From contig OX638356.1 in the NCBI GenBank assembly GCA_951813395.1, forward strand, positions 3,670,501 to 3,734,500: 64,000 nucleotides of DNA, given 5' to 3'. Position 1 is the stretch's first letter; each line of letters starts with the position of its first letter. Positions 55,850-63,584 of this stretch are shown here, piece by piece. The position numbers and the translations under genes are program-made. A model generated the notes under the pieces. That model was not told the origin of the DNA, made no database searches, and saw only the letters and a list, made by a program, of their open reading frames with translations. The DNA comes from Longimicrobiales bacterium (GTDB lineage Bacteria > Gemmatimonadota > Gemmatimonadetes > Longimicrobiales > Gaopeijiaceae).

Positions 55850-56182
55850 TCACCCGACCTTTTCCGCCAGCCGGAAGCGTATGTCGCCAATGGGCGCATC
55901 CGCGCGGCGCGAATTCAGTCGTTCAAGTATCAGCCCCTTCATCATGGAAAGCTCAGTGAGCCACGCGCTCGAGAGCACCTCCACCACCAGCGTGTCGCCC
56001 CGAACCTCCACCGGCCGGGTGACCGCGCTCACCCTGGCGCCCACCGTCCCGGCCCACTCGTCCATCGCGCCGAGCCGCTCCAGCGATTCCCCGAGGCCCG
56101 ACGCGGCCAGGTATCCCTCCAGAACCTCGCCCACCGCCTTGAACCCGGCTGGGCGTCCGCCGCTCTTCGCCGCCGCGCTCAC
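55850..56182 (-). CDS. DUF721 (DciA-like) protein
   Basis: 110 residues from GTG 56182, overlapping the recF stop (GTGA). A KH-like region GTVGARVSAVTRPVEVRGDTLVVEVLSSAWLTELS matches DUF721. DUF721 proteins of the DciA type recruit the replicative helicase in bacteria that lack DnaC, and this gene often sits between recF and gyrB as here. The assignment to DciA function is inferred. Confidence 0.8.
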   Translation of the reverse strand: MSAAAKSGGRPAGFKAVGEVLEGYLAASGLGESLERLGAMDEWAGTVGARVSAVTRPVEVRGDTLVVEVLSSAWLTELSMMKGLILERLNSRRADAPIGDIRFRLAEKVG

Positions 56183-57297
56183 GCCTCGATCATCCCCTCT
56201 CGGATACTCCACCGCGCCAGCGAAGGTCCCCTCAGCCGCACATCCGACTCCTTCGGCGCGGTGAGAATCACCTGGCCGGGGCACTCCTCCTGCAAAAGGG
56301 TCATGACCCGCTCCGACCGGCGCTCGTCCAGTTCCGCGAACGCGTCGTCGAGGAGGAGGATCGGGTCGGCCCCGCGCTGTCCCCGGATCGTCGCGGCTTC
56401 GGCGAGGCGCAGAGCCAGGGCCGCCGTGCGGCGCTGTCCCCCGGATCCGAAGGTCCGAGCGGGCAGGGCCCTCCGCTTCGAGGCGATCGTGAAAAGCAGA
56501 TCGTCGCGGTGCGGCCCACACGTGGTGACGCCGCGACGCACATCCCGGCTCCAGCTTTCCTCCAGTCGGGCATGGAACTGCTCGCGGATCGTCTCCTCGT
56601 CGGGCACGGACGAGTCGTCGCCCCCCAGGTCGGGCCGATAGGACATGGTCAGCGGGTCGTTGCCCGAAATGGCCGAACAGTACCGGGCGAACGTTCCGGC
56701 CTGGTCGGCAACCCATGCGCCGCGCACCCGGGTCACGCGCGCGCCGTTCTTGACGAGAAGCGCGTCCCATGCCCGCACCGCCATGGCGCCGGCATCCGCC
56801 CTGAGGGCCGCATTCCGCTGCGCGAGCGCCTGTCTGTACACCGACAGGGCACCGACGTACCCGCCGAGGTTGAGCGAGAGCAGGATGTCCAGGAAACGCC
56901 GCCGCAGTCGCGGGCCCCCATTCACGAGATCCACGTCGGCCGGCGAGAAGACGACCGCACCTAGGCGCCCCAGCGCTTCGGAGATCCGGACCGATTCGTT
57001 CCCGTCCACAGATACCCGCTTCTTCTTCCGCTTGCGGTCGAATCCCGCGGCAACCGTGGCCGGCCGGTCTCCCTTCACGGACCCTCTCAAGTGAAAGACA
57101 TCCTTCGCGAATTCCGTGAGTTCACGGTCACCCGCTCCACGGAAGGACCGGAAACTCTCCAGGTAGTAGATCGCCTCCAGGAGATTGGTCTTCCCCTGCG
57201 CGTTCTCGCCGATTACCGCCACGCCCTCCGGAGGGAAGCGCAACTCCTGGATTCCGAGGTTGCGGAAGTGGCGCAACTCCAATTCACTCAGGACCAC
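56179..57297 (-). CDS. recF: DNA replication and repair protein RecF
   Basis: 372 residues from GTG 57297. SMC-like ATPase: N-terminal LSELELRHFRNL, Walker A GENAQGKTN, signature FGSGGQRRTAALALRLAEA, Walker B LLLDDAFAELD. RecF loads RecA at gaps with RecO and RecR. It heads the recF-DUF721-gyrB operon; dnaN, usually just upstream, is not found next to it. Confidence 0.95.
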   Translation of the reverse strand: MVLSELELRHFRNLGIQELRFPPEGVAVIGENAQGKTNLLEAIYYLESFRSFRGAGDRELTEFAKDVFHLRGSVKGDRPATVAAGFDRKRKKKRVSVDGNESVRISEALGRLGAVVFSPADVDLVNGGPRLRRRFLDILLSLNLGGYVGALSVYRQALAQRNAALRADAGAMAVRAWDALLVKNGARVTRVRGAWVADQAGTFARYCSAISGNDPLTMSYRPDLGGDDSSVPDEETIREQFHARLEESWSRDVRRGVTTCGPHRDDLLFTIASKRRALPARTFGSGGQRRTAALALRLAEAATIRGQRGADPILLLDDAFAELDERRSERVMTLLQEECPGQVILTAPKESDVRLRGPSLARWSIREGMIEA

Positions 57298-57329
57298 GAA
57301 CGCGGTTGGAACCAGTGGCGGGAAACTCC

Positions 57330-57351
57330 GGACATGCTACAAATATAACAG
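57330..57351 (-). promoter_or_regulatory. Predicted extended -10 promoter of recF
   Basis: On the minus strand TGTTATATT (57350-57342) is an extended -10 (TG-N-TATATT). No good -35 is seen. The likely start lies near 57335, leaving a 5' leader of about 38 nt before the recF GTG. Confidence 0.5.
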
Positions 57352-57425
57352 GATCGGAGCCGCTTCAGACGGCCATTTGGCGGGCCCGCCGAACCGTCCG
57401 CGAAACCGCGCTCCCGCGTCCGAGC

Positions 57426-58208
57426 CTACGATCCCTCGAAGTTCGCCTTCCGCTTCTCCAGAAACGCCGCCATCCCCTCTCTCATGTCGTCGGTGGAGGC
57501 CAGCAGTCCGAACAGCGACGCCTCGAATTCGAGCGCGTGATCCATCGTGCTTTCGACCGCGCCGTAGGCCGAAGCCAACGCCATCTCTACGGCCACCGGA
57601 GCGTTCCTGGCGATCCGCGCCGCCAGCGCGCGTGCCCTGTCCATCAGCTCGGCGTGGGGCACCACCATGTTCGCCAACCCCGTTTCCGCCGCCTTGTCGG
57701 CCCCGATCATGTCGCCCGTCACGATCATCTCGACCGCCCTTCCAAGACCCACCAGGCGCGCCAGGCGCACCGTTCCACCGTAGCCCGGGATGATTCCCAG
57801 CCCGACCTCCGGCAAACCGAAGCGCGCCCGCTCGCTCGCGACGCGCAGATGGCAGGCCAGGGCGAGTTCACAACCGCCCCCCAGCGCATACCCGCCCACC
57901 GCGGCGATCACCGGCCTCGGAAACCGCTCGATCCGCCGAAGGACCTCCTGGCCGGAACGGCTCACCTCCGTCCCGGTCAGGGTCCCCATCTCGGCGAGCA
58001 CCCCGATATCGGCGCCGGCGACGAAGGCCTTGTCGCCCGCTCCCGTGAGGATCACCGCACGTACACGCCCGTCGTCCCGCAACCGGCCAAAGGCCGCATC
58101 GAGTTCGGCCACAACCCGGGGGTTGAGCGCATTCAGCTTCGCCTGCCGGTCGATGGTCACCGTCGCGGTGGACCCGGACACTTCGGTTCGTACGTACTTT
58201 TCGCTCAT
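57426..58208 (-). CDS. Enoyl-CoA hydratase/isomerase family protein
   Basis: 260 residues. Crotonase fold: N-terminal VTIDRQAKLNALN, oxyanion loop FVAGADI, and the GGGCELALACHLRVA / FGLPEVGLGIIPGYGGT segments, the last holding the second catalytic Glu region. Probably hydrates enoyl-CoA in fatty acid or branched-chain degradation; the dehydrogenase and thiolase at 61.8-64 kb are natural partners. No neighbour is co-transcribed directly. Cytoplasmic. Confidence 0.92.
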   Translation of the reverse strand: MSEKYVRTEVSGSTATVTIDRQAKLNALNPRVVAELDAAFGRLRDDGRVRAVILTGAGDKAFVAGADIGVLAEMGTLTGTEVSRSGQEVLRRIERFPRPVIAAVGGYALGGGCELALACHLRVASERARFGLPEVGLGIIPGYGGTVRLARLVGLGRAVEMIVTGDMIGADKAAETGLANMVVPHAELMDRARALAARIARNAPVAVEMALASAYGAVESTMDHALEFEASLFGLLASTDDMREGMAAFLEKRKANFEGS

Positions 58209-58399
58209 CGGGGTGCTCTCCGTGGGTTTCCTTTGGGGCCACGGAGGACACCGCGGCCCGCGCGCTGGCAACCTATATGTCTCGTTGGGACATCGCCAAG
58301 TCGGAATGGGACGCAATGAGCCAGCGGGCGTAGCGGTACCGGCGGTCCCAACTTACCTTCCTTGTCCGGATGCCCAGAACCGCTTCTTCACGAGGAACC

Positions 58400-58834
58400 A
58401 TGTCCCGCTCTCTGAACAAGGTGACATTGATCGGGAACACCGGGAGTGACCCCGACGTGCGCACTACGCCGTCGGGCACGCGCGTCGGCAAGCTCTCGCT
58501 GGCCACCAGCCGGTCCTTTCAAGACCGCTCGGGACAGCAGCAGGAGCGAACCCAATGGCACCGCCTCACCTTTTTCGGGCGACTGGTGGACGTGGTGGAG
58601 CAATGGGTCAAGAAGGGCGACCGACTCTACGTCGAAGGGCGAATCGAGTATTCCCAGACGCAGGACGACCAGGGCGGCACGCGCTATTGGACGGACATCA
58701 TCGTCAACGAGATGATCATGCTCGGGTCGGGTGGCGGCGGCCGGATGGACGCGCAGCCTTCCGCACGCGGCGGCGGGTACGATCCGCCTCCCAGACAACC
58801 CATCACCGAACCCGAGGACGACTTGCCCTTCTAA
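58400..58834 (+). CDS. ssb: Single-stranded DNA-binding protein
   Basis: 144 residues. OB fold: [52 protein letters not shown] Gly-rich linker is followed by the acidic tip EPEDDLPF, which recruits repair proteins. GAGGA lies before the ATG at 58400. Upstream in-frame codons are not part of the protein. Confidence 0.96.
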   Translation: MSRSLNKVTLIGNTGSDPDVRTTPSGTRVGKLSLATSRSFQDRSGQQQERTQWHRLTFFGRLVDVVEQWVKKGDRLYVEGRIEYSQTQDDQGGTRYWTDIIVNEMIMLGSGGGGRMDAQPSARGGGYDPPPRQPITEPEDDLPF

Positions 58835-58871
58835 CCGGGCGCAGACGGCATTTTTGCCGGGGGACTGGATC

Positions 58872-59087
58872 TTGGCCAACGACGCAATCGAAATGGAGGG
58901 CACCGTCACCGAGGTCCTGCCCAATGCGAATTTTCGGGTAAAGCTGGAGAACGGGCACGAGATCCTGGCATACCTGTCCGGGAAGATGCGGAAGTTCTAT
59001 ATTCGGGTCCTGGCCGGTGACCGGGTCAAGGTCGAGATGTCGCCGTACGACCTGACGCGAGGCAGGGTCACCTACCGATACAAATGA
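58872..59087 (+). CDS. infA: Translation initiation factor IF-1
   Basis: 71 residues, one S1/OB domain: [53 protein letters not shown]. Starts at TTG 58872; the residue pattern begins exactly where IF-1 proteins begin, and no ATG is available nearby. Just after ssb (37 nt), probably co-transcribed. It is not within a ribosomal protein operon. Confidence 0.95.
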   Translation: MANDAIEMEGTVTEVLPNANFRVKLENGHEILAYLSGKMRKFYIRVLAGDRVKVEMSPYDLTRGRVTYRYK

Positions 59088-59124
59088 GGGGCCTCCTGCG
59101 AGCCCCTGAGGGGCCTGCCGTCCG

Positions 59125-59430
59125 CTAATCCTCTTCTTCGCTCTTCCAGAGCCCGAGCAGGTAGGGATCGAAGCGCTCCGGACGTTCCACGTACTGCCTG
59201 GCCCAGTCGTGGAACTCGGGCAGGTCGAGTTGTTCCCGGATTCTGGCGGTCGCGTAGCGGATGGCGTCGTTGTACGAGGCCGGGGCTACGCCCTTCGCCA
59301 GTCGCGCCTCGGTCTCGGCCAGCGTATAGATCTCTTCCGGATCGAGTGACAGAACGGCGTCGGCCACGCGGGCAGAGCAATAGTCCCTGTACTTCGCCCT
59401 CAGTACATCATCCCCGTCTCGCTCGGCCAT
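59125..59430 (-). CDS. Conserved hypothetical protein
   Basis: 101 residues from ATG 59430. Mostly helical: VLRAKYRDYCSARVADAVLSLDPEEIYTLAETEAR, then SYNDAIRYATARIREQLDLPEFHDWARQYV and an acidic end SEEED. I do not recognise a named domain; it resembles conserved hypothetical proteins of Gemmatimonadota. Convergent with infA. Upstream in-frame codons extend the frame but the start at MAERD is better placed. Confidence 0.6.
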   Translation of the reverse strand: MAERDGDDVLRAKYRDYCSARVADAVLSLDPEEIYTLAETEARLAKGVAPASYNDAIRYATARIREQLDLPEFHDWARQYVERPERFDPYLLGLWKSEEED

Positions 59431-59644
59431 TCTCGCCCTCGTGCCCGGCTCACGGTCCCCAAACGGCTTGGAAAACACGACACCACCGATCCCCGAGCTC
59501 GTTGCCTGGGGACCCCGGTCGGCCAACTCCAACTTTCCTTGTCAGCACCGGTGCGTCAAGGTTGGCAGCCACGGCGCGTGAGATCCGCCGTACGCATCAC
59601 GCGGCGGCGAGCCGGAGAAGGCAAGCGATGAAGCCGGATGGCTC

Positions 59645-59866
59645 CTATGGGTGTGCGAAGCCCGTACCCGAGTCCGCGGACTGGCTCAGGGAACTGTTGT
59701 GGCGGCCCTCGGCCTCTCTAAGTCGGCGATAGATCGAACGTCGCGTGAGACCGTACTGGACGACCCGGCTCAGGAAGTCCGGATCCGAGCGTTGTACCTC
59801 CTCTGCTTCCGCCGCCAGGTCATTCGGCAAGCGAACGTTCAGTTGCACGGACCGCGTGTTCCACAT
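59645..59866 (-). CDS. Ribbon-helix-helix-like small protein
   Basis: 73 residues. RSVQLNVRLPNDLAAEAEEVQ, then DFLSRVVQYGLTRRSIYRRLRE, reads as one beta strand and two helices of the ribbon-helix-helix type, so a DNA-binding role or a lone antitoxin is likely. No toxin gene follows. ATG 59866 preferred over an upstream GTG (59875). The C-terminal part is rich in Ser and may be disordered. Confidence 0.5.
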   Translation of the reverse strand: MWNTRSVQLNVRLPNDLAAEAEEVQRSDPDFLSRVVQYGLTRRSIYRRLREAEGRHNSSLSQSADSGTGFAHP

Positions 59867-60444
59867 GCGCACCACACCCCTTGGACAATGGAAATGTAAT
59901 TCTCGCCAATTTCAGCCGACAAGCTCTGGGGAAGAGCGTGGCGCCGGCCAGCGAGCGGGCAACCCTTCCTTCCGAAGGTCGGGCTTGAACCATACAAGGC
60001 TCGAACCCGGCCCGCAAGCACGTCCCCGTTTCTGTCTCCAAATCCCATAACTCATTGTATGTCAACGAGTTACGAGAATACGCCACTTTTGTAATCCAGT
60101 TGTTTCCGGAGGTGTGGGAGCGTCGGTGGTTACAGTCTCGATACAAGCTAAGTGACAAATTGATAAGGAGTTGGATGGCTCTTCCGAAGTCGGACCGGAA
60201 GGCGATTGGAAACATATTTTTACCAAAAAACTGCCATCGGGCGGAGCAGTCCAAAACCCGCGAAACCCTCCTTCCGCCCGAGTTTTCCGCATCGTGGAAC
60301 ACCCCCGCAAGGGCTGGCAGCGCCCCCCTTCGCCTCCGGTGCGCGCCCGAGCGCCGTGCGGACGGACGGCGAGGCCCGGACAGCCGTCGTCCACGGGATC
60401 AAACTGGCCGACGGTGAGGACCCTGGTGGGGGGTCCGGCGATGT
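59867..60444. other. Lower-GC intergenic region
   Basis: About 580 bases with no supported gene. The centre (60040-60240) is clearly less GC-rich than its surroundings. It holds a 6-bp inverted repeat TAACTC/GAGTTA (about 60050-60075) and, on the minus strand, TTGACA (60065-60060) with TACAAT just after it, possible promoter parts for the small RHH gene. No rRNA or tRNA fold was recognised. Confidence 0.4.
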
Positions 60445-61431
60445 TCAGTGCACGGAGAGTCCGGCGCCCACCGCCTGGTCACCCGCCGCGTCGGAATCCC
60501 CGAAGGAAAGCCGGTTCAGGGTCGCCCGTTCGCCAAAAGTCGACACGATGCCGCCGACGGCCCGGAATCGCTCGGGCTCGAAACGCGCGATCAGATGACT
60601 CAGGCCGCCGCGCATCCGGTGGAGGCTCCTTCGCAGTTCGTCGAATTCCACAGGGATTCCGAAACGCACGTGGCGCGATTCATGCCGATTCGGGGCACCC
60701 GCCGACGGACGGCTGATCGGCAAGCCCGCAAAGACCTCGCGAAGGACGCCCTCCAGCATCTGCGCAGCCTCGCCCGTTGCCGCGCGGAACACGAGAGCGT
60801 TCGCCTCATAGTCCAGATGAATCCGCGTGACGGTCCCGCGCCCGGTGACGATGCGCACCACAGTGTTCTCGTGAAGGTCCAGGTCCTTGCAAATGTCACG
60901 GAAGCCGATCCGGAGCAGCGTGGGCCGCGTCAGCGGCGAAAAGCCGCGACGGTTCAGGATCCTGAGCGCCAGATCGAAGCAGTACCGACGGAGCCGGCTG
61001 TCCCGATGGTGGGCGGATCCCGGCATCCCGGCCGACTCCGGCGGTGCGGCCCCGGGATCTTCGTCGGCTGCGGCAAGGGTCCTCAAGTGCGCGAGCGTGG
61101 GGTCGTAGACCCAGTCCAGGACCACAAGCTCAGACGCGAGATTCAGGTACCTGGTCCTTGCCGACCCCAGGTCGATCGCACGGACGGACGAGGCAATCCG
61201 GCCTTCCAGGACCACCGCCAACCCGATGTCCTGGATCCGCCCGCCCGGCCGGTACAGCTCGTGAGCGCGCCGGTACTGCACGACGGCTCTCGTGAGCGGC
61301 AATTCACAAATGCCCGGCACATCGGCCATCGCCTCTGGGCGGCTTTCGGTCGCTATCATCCGGTGCATCGACTCGACCTCCCCGGGGAACACGGGGCCTG
61401 CGAGAGGGACAGGGGTCGGGATAATAACCAT
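60445..61431 (-). CDS. Hypothetical protein, unknown function
   Basis: 328 residues with a normal amino-acid make-up and no gaps, so likely real. It has no signal peptide or membrane helix. A Glu/Arg-rich middle region (RRAHELYRPGGRIQDIG, LASELVVLDWVYDPTLAHLRTL) and a C-terminal region with EGVLREVFAGLPISRPSAG, EFDELRRSLHRMRGGLSHLIARF suggest a helical cytoplasmic protein. I recognise no domain. A 14-bp near-palindrome covers its start codon. Confidence 0.6.
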   Translation of the reverse strand: MVIIPTPVPLAGPVFPGEVESMHRMIATESRPEAMADVPGICELPLTRAVVQYRRAHELYRPGGRIQDIGLAVVLEGRIASSVRAIDLGSARTRYLNLASELVVLDWVYDPTLAHLRTLAAADEDPGAAPPESAGMPGSAHHRDSRLRRYCFDLALRILNRRGFSPLTRPTLLRIGFRDICKDLDLHENTVVRIVTGRGTVTRIHLDYEANALVFRAATGEAAQMLEGVLREVFAGLPISRPSAGAPNRHESRHVRFGIPVEFDELRRSLHRMRGGLSHLIARFEPERFRAVGGIVSTFGERATLNRLSFGDSDAAGDQAVGAGLSVH

Positions 61432-61476
61432 ATGTTTACCCGACGGGCAAGACGCATGGCCCGCGGGTTCCGCGAC

Positions 61477-61506
61477 TTGTTTCCACCCGCGGTTCCCGGC
61501 TATTAT
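61477..61506 (+). promoter_or_regulatory. Predicted promoter of rpsU
   Basis: -35 TTGTTT (61477-61482), 18-nt spacer, -10 TATTAT (61501-61506). The likely start near 61513 leaves a 5' leader of about 110 nt before the rpsU TTG. Confidence 0.5.
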
Positions 61507-61623
61507 TAGGGTCTTGTCACCAGTTTCACCGGGATTCGCGTGTCCACGTGTGCGTGGCGGCGGCCCCGGGGCCTGCCCGACCCACCGGCGACGCAGGCGA
61601 ATCCCTCAACGTGGGGTGATCAC

Positions 61624-61818
61624 TTGGAAGTCTTCGTCAAAGAGAACGAGAGCCTGGAGCGGGCACTTCGCAGGTTCAAGCGAAAGGTGCAGAGATCCGG
61701 GCTTTACTCGGAGCTCCGCAAGCGCCGCTTCTACGAGAAGCCGAGTGCGCAGCGGAAGCGGCGGCGCGAGGCGGCCATCCGCCGTGAGCGGAGACGCCAG
61801 CGCCGGTCGCGGCGATAG
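61624..61818 (+). CDS. rpsU: 30S ribosomal protein S21
   Basis: 64 residues, strongly basic: [45 protein letters not shown], then an Arg-rich tail. S21 is a small-subunit protein near the mRNA platform. The TTG start at 61624 is set by the family start (M/L-E-V-x-V); GGGGTGATC, complementary to the 3' end of 16S rRNA, lies just upstream. Stop is two bases before the end of the convergent dehydrogenase gene. Confidence 0.93.
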   Translation: MEVFVKENESLERALRRFKRKVQRSGLYSELRKRRFYEKPSAQRKRRREAAIRRERRRQRRSRR

Positions 61819-61820
61819 AA

Positions 61821-62699
61821 TCAGACCTTCAGCGCCACCGGTCCCTCGGGCGTCCAGTCGTAGAACCCGGCACCGCTCTTGCGCCCGTACCGCCCCATGG
61901 TCACGAGACGCTTGAGCAGGGGAGGGGCTGCGTAGCGCTCTTCCCGATACTCGGCGTACATGATCTCCGCGACCTGGTAGAGCGTATCGAGGCCCACGAA
62001 GTCGCACAGCACGAACGGACCCATCGGGTGCCCGCAACCCAGGGTCAACGCGGTGTCGATGTCCTCGACCGAAGCCACCCCGCGCTCCAGTTGCCGGATC
62101 GCGTCAAGCATGAACGGGACCAGGAGCAGGTTGACGACGAAGCCGGAGTTGTCCCTGGCCGCGATGGGCACCTTCCCGACCCGCCTGGAGAAGGCCCGCG
62201 CCGCCTCGAAGGTTTCGTCGCTGGTCGCGATGGTCCTGACGACCTCGACCAGTTTCATGACCGGCACGGGGTTGAAGAAGTGGATGCCGATGAACCGATC
62301 GGGCCGCGAAGTGGCGGCCGCCATGTCGGTCACGGTCAGTGAACTGGTGTTGGACGCGAAGATCGTTCGTTCGGGGCACACGCCGTCGAGGTAGCCGAAC
62401 AGATCGTTCTTGGCCTCAAGCGATTCGACAATGGCCTCGATCACCATGTCGCAGTCGGCGAAGTCATCCAGGGAAGTGGTGAAGGCGATGCGCGCGAGAA
62501 TCTCGTCGCGCCCGGCTGTATCGAGCTTCCCCTTCGACATGGCCCGCTCGAGCGACTTGTCCACACGGGCGCGCCCTGCGGAGATCGCCTCCGCGTCGAC
62601 CTCGCGCACGACCACGTCGCACCCGGCCCGGGCCGCGACTTCCACAATGCCGCTGCCCATGAGTCCGCAACCGGCAACGCCCAATCTCCTGATCTCCAA
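61821..62699 (-). CDS. 3-hydroxyacyl-CoA (3-hydroxybutyryl-CoA) dehydrogenase
   Basis: 292 residues. Rossmann fold LGVAGCGLMGSGI, EAIVE, SNTSSLTVTDMA (catalytic Ser region), FFNPVPVMKLVEV with the catalytic His in GIHFFNP, and a C-terminal helical domain ending GRYGRKSGAGFYDW. NAD-dependent oxidation of 3-hydroxyacyl-CoA. A TTG at 62699 with AGGAG seven bases upstream is preferred to the GTG 15 nt further out. Same strand and close to the membrane protein and thiolase genes. Confidence 0.92.
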   Translation of the reverse strand: MEIRRLGVAGCGLMGSGIVEVAARAGCDVVVREVDAEAISAGRARVDKSLERAMSKGKLDTAGRDEILARIAFTTSLDDFADCDMVIEAIVESLEAKNDLFGYLDGVCPERTIFASNTSSLTVTDMAAATSRPDRFIGIHFFNPVPVMKLVEVVRTIATSDETFEAARAFSRRVGKVPIAARDNSGFVVNLLLVPFMLDAIRQLERGVASVEDIDTALTLGCGHPMGPFVLCDFVGLDTLYQVAEIMYAEYREERYAAPPLLKRLVTMGRYGRKSGAGFYDWTPEGPVALKV

Positions 62700-62723
62700 T
62701 TCGGATCTCCTCACTTTGCAGGG

Positions 62724-63572
62724 TCAGTATTCGTCCTTGCCCATCATCTCGCGGGCCACGCCGTGGAAGTGGCGCCGCACCCATCGCCGCCACGCCGGCG
62801 GAGGGGGTTCCAGTCCTCCGTCGCTCTCGAGTCCGTCGAGTATGCCCTCCACCTCCAAGTGTACTTCGCCGAGCCTCCGCTGGAACCCCTGGGCCACCAG
62901 ACTGGCCACTACCACCGCGATGGCGACCCCGGCCGCTATGCCGCCCGCGGCCGCCACGGGCAGCGTAGCCACCAGAGCAAGGCCGACGCCGACTCCGACC
63001 CCGGCGGCTGCACCGGCCATCCCGCCGCCCAGCACGGCCCCCGTCCTGTATTTTCCGGCCAGGCCGGGATCGACGACGATGTCCACCTGAGTGGATTCCG
63101 GGCCCATTTCGTCCAGGCGCACCTCCACCATCCGCGACGCTGCCACGTAGTGCTGCCGGGATGTCGAACTGGCCGCCCGCGCCACCCGCGACGCCCAATC
63201 GATGGCGGGACGGTACTGGAGCAGATCCTCCCTTTGGCGCACGCGCTGCAAGAGCTGGCCGCCCACCATGAAGTCGTCCAGTTCGCGGAGGATCCGTGCG
63301 CGCGGCCGCTCCACCGTCCGGCCCGAACGGATCTCGCCGGTCGCCAGGAGTGCCCGCATTCGGCCGCGGCCCGAGCGGAACTCTGCCAGTGCGCTGCGCA
63401 CATGACGATCCGCCAACCCGACTTCACGTCCAATGCGGACCAGCTCGGCCTCCGTGAACTCCTCTTCCGACCCCCCCGGCTCGGCCGCGGCGAGCTCCGA
63501 GGCCCGCCGCATCACTTCGTCGAAGTCGCGCCTCGACAGCGTTGCCTTACCGCTCATTCGCCCATCCGGCAT
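62724..63572 (-). CDS. Membrane protein with N-terminal SHOCT/DUF1707-like helix pattern, unknown function
   Basis: 282 residues. N-terminal part SRRDFDEVMRRASELAA, then FTEAELVRIGREVGLADRHVRSAL, a helical motif seen in several membrane-linked regulators. Two Gly/Ala/Val-rich membrane segments follow (about 175-225), then a basic C terminus (WRRWVRRHFHGVA). Function unknown. It lies between the thiolase and the hydroxyacyl-CoA dehydrogenase genes on the same strand. ATG 63557 is an alternative start. Confidence 0.65.
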   Translation of the reverse strand: MPDGRMSGKATLSRRDFDEVMRRASELAAAEPGGSEEEFTEAELVRIGREVGLADRHVRSALAEFRSGRGRMRALLATGEIRSGRTVERPRARILRELDDFMVGGQLLQRVRQREDLLQYRPAIDWASRVARAASSTSRQHYVAASRMVEVRLDEMGPESTQVDIVVDPGLAGKYRTGAVLGGGMAGAAAGVGVGVGLALVATLPVAAAGGIAAGVAIAVVVASLVAQGFQRRLGEVHLEVEGILDGLESDGGLEPPPPAWRRWVRRHFHGVAREMMGKDEY

Positions 63573-63584
63573 GCCCCGACCCTG

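Noticed and set aside
59087-59117. GGGGC/GCCCC hairpin and repeated TGAGGGGCCT after infA
   Set aside because: No T run follows, the stem is short, and the repeat is only 10 bp; it was not called a terminator.
59980-60015. GGTTCGAGCC and GGTTCAAGCC sequences on the minus strand resembling tRNA T-arms
   Set aside because: The bases around the loop do not pair into a 5-bp T-stem and no acceptor or anticodon arm can be drawn.
60055-60417. 120-codon plus-strand frame in the lower-GC gap
   Set aside because: No ribosome site, no homology recognised, and its second half becomes Arg/Ala-rich like non-coding frames in this genome.
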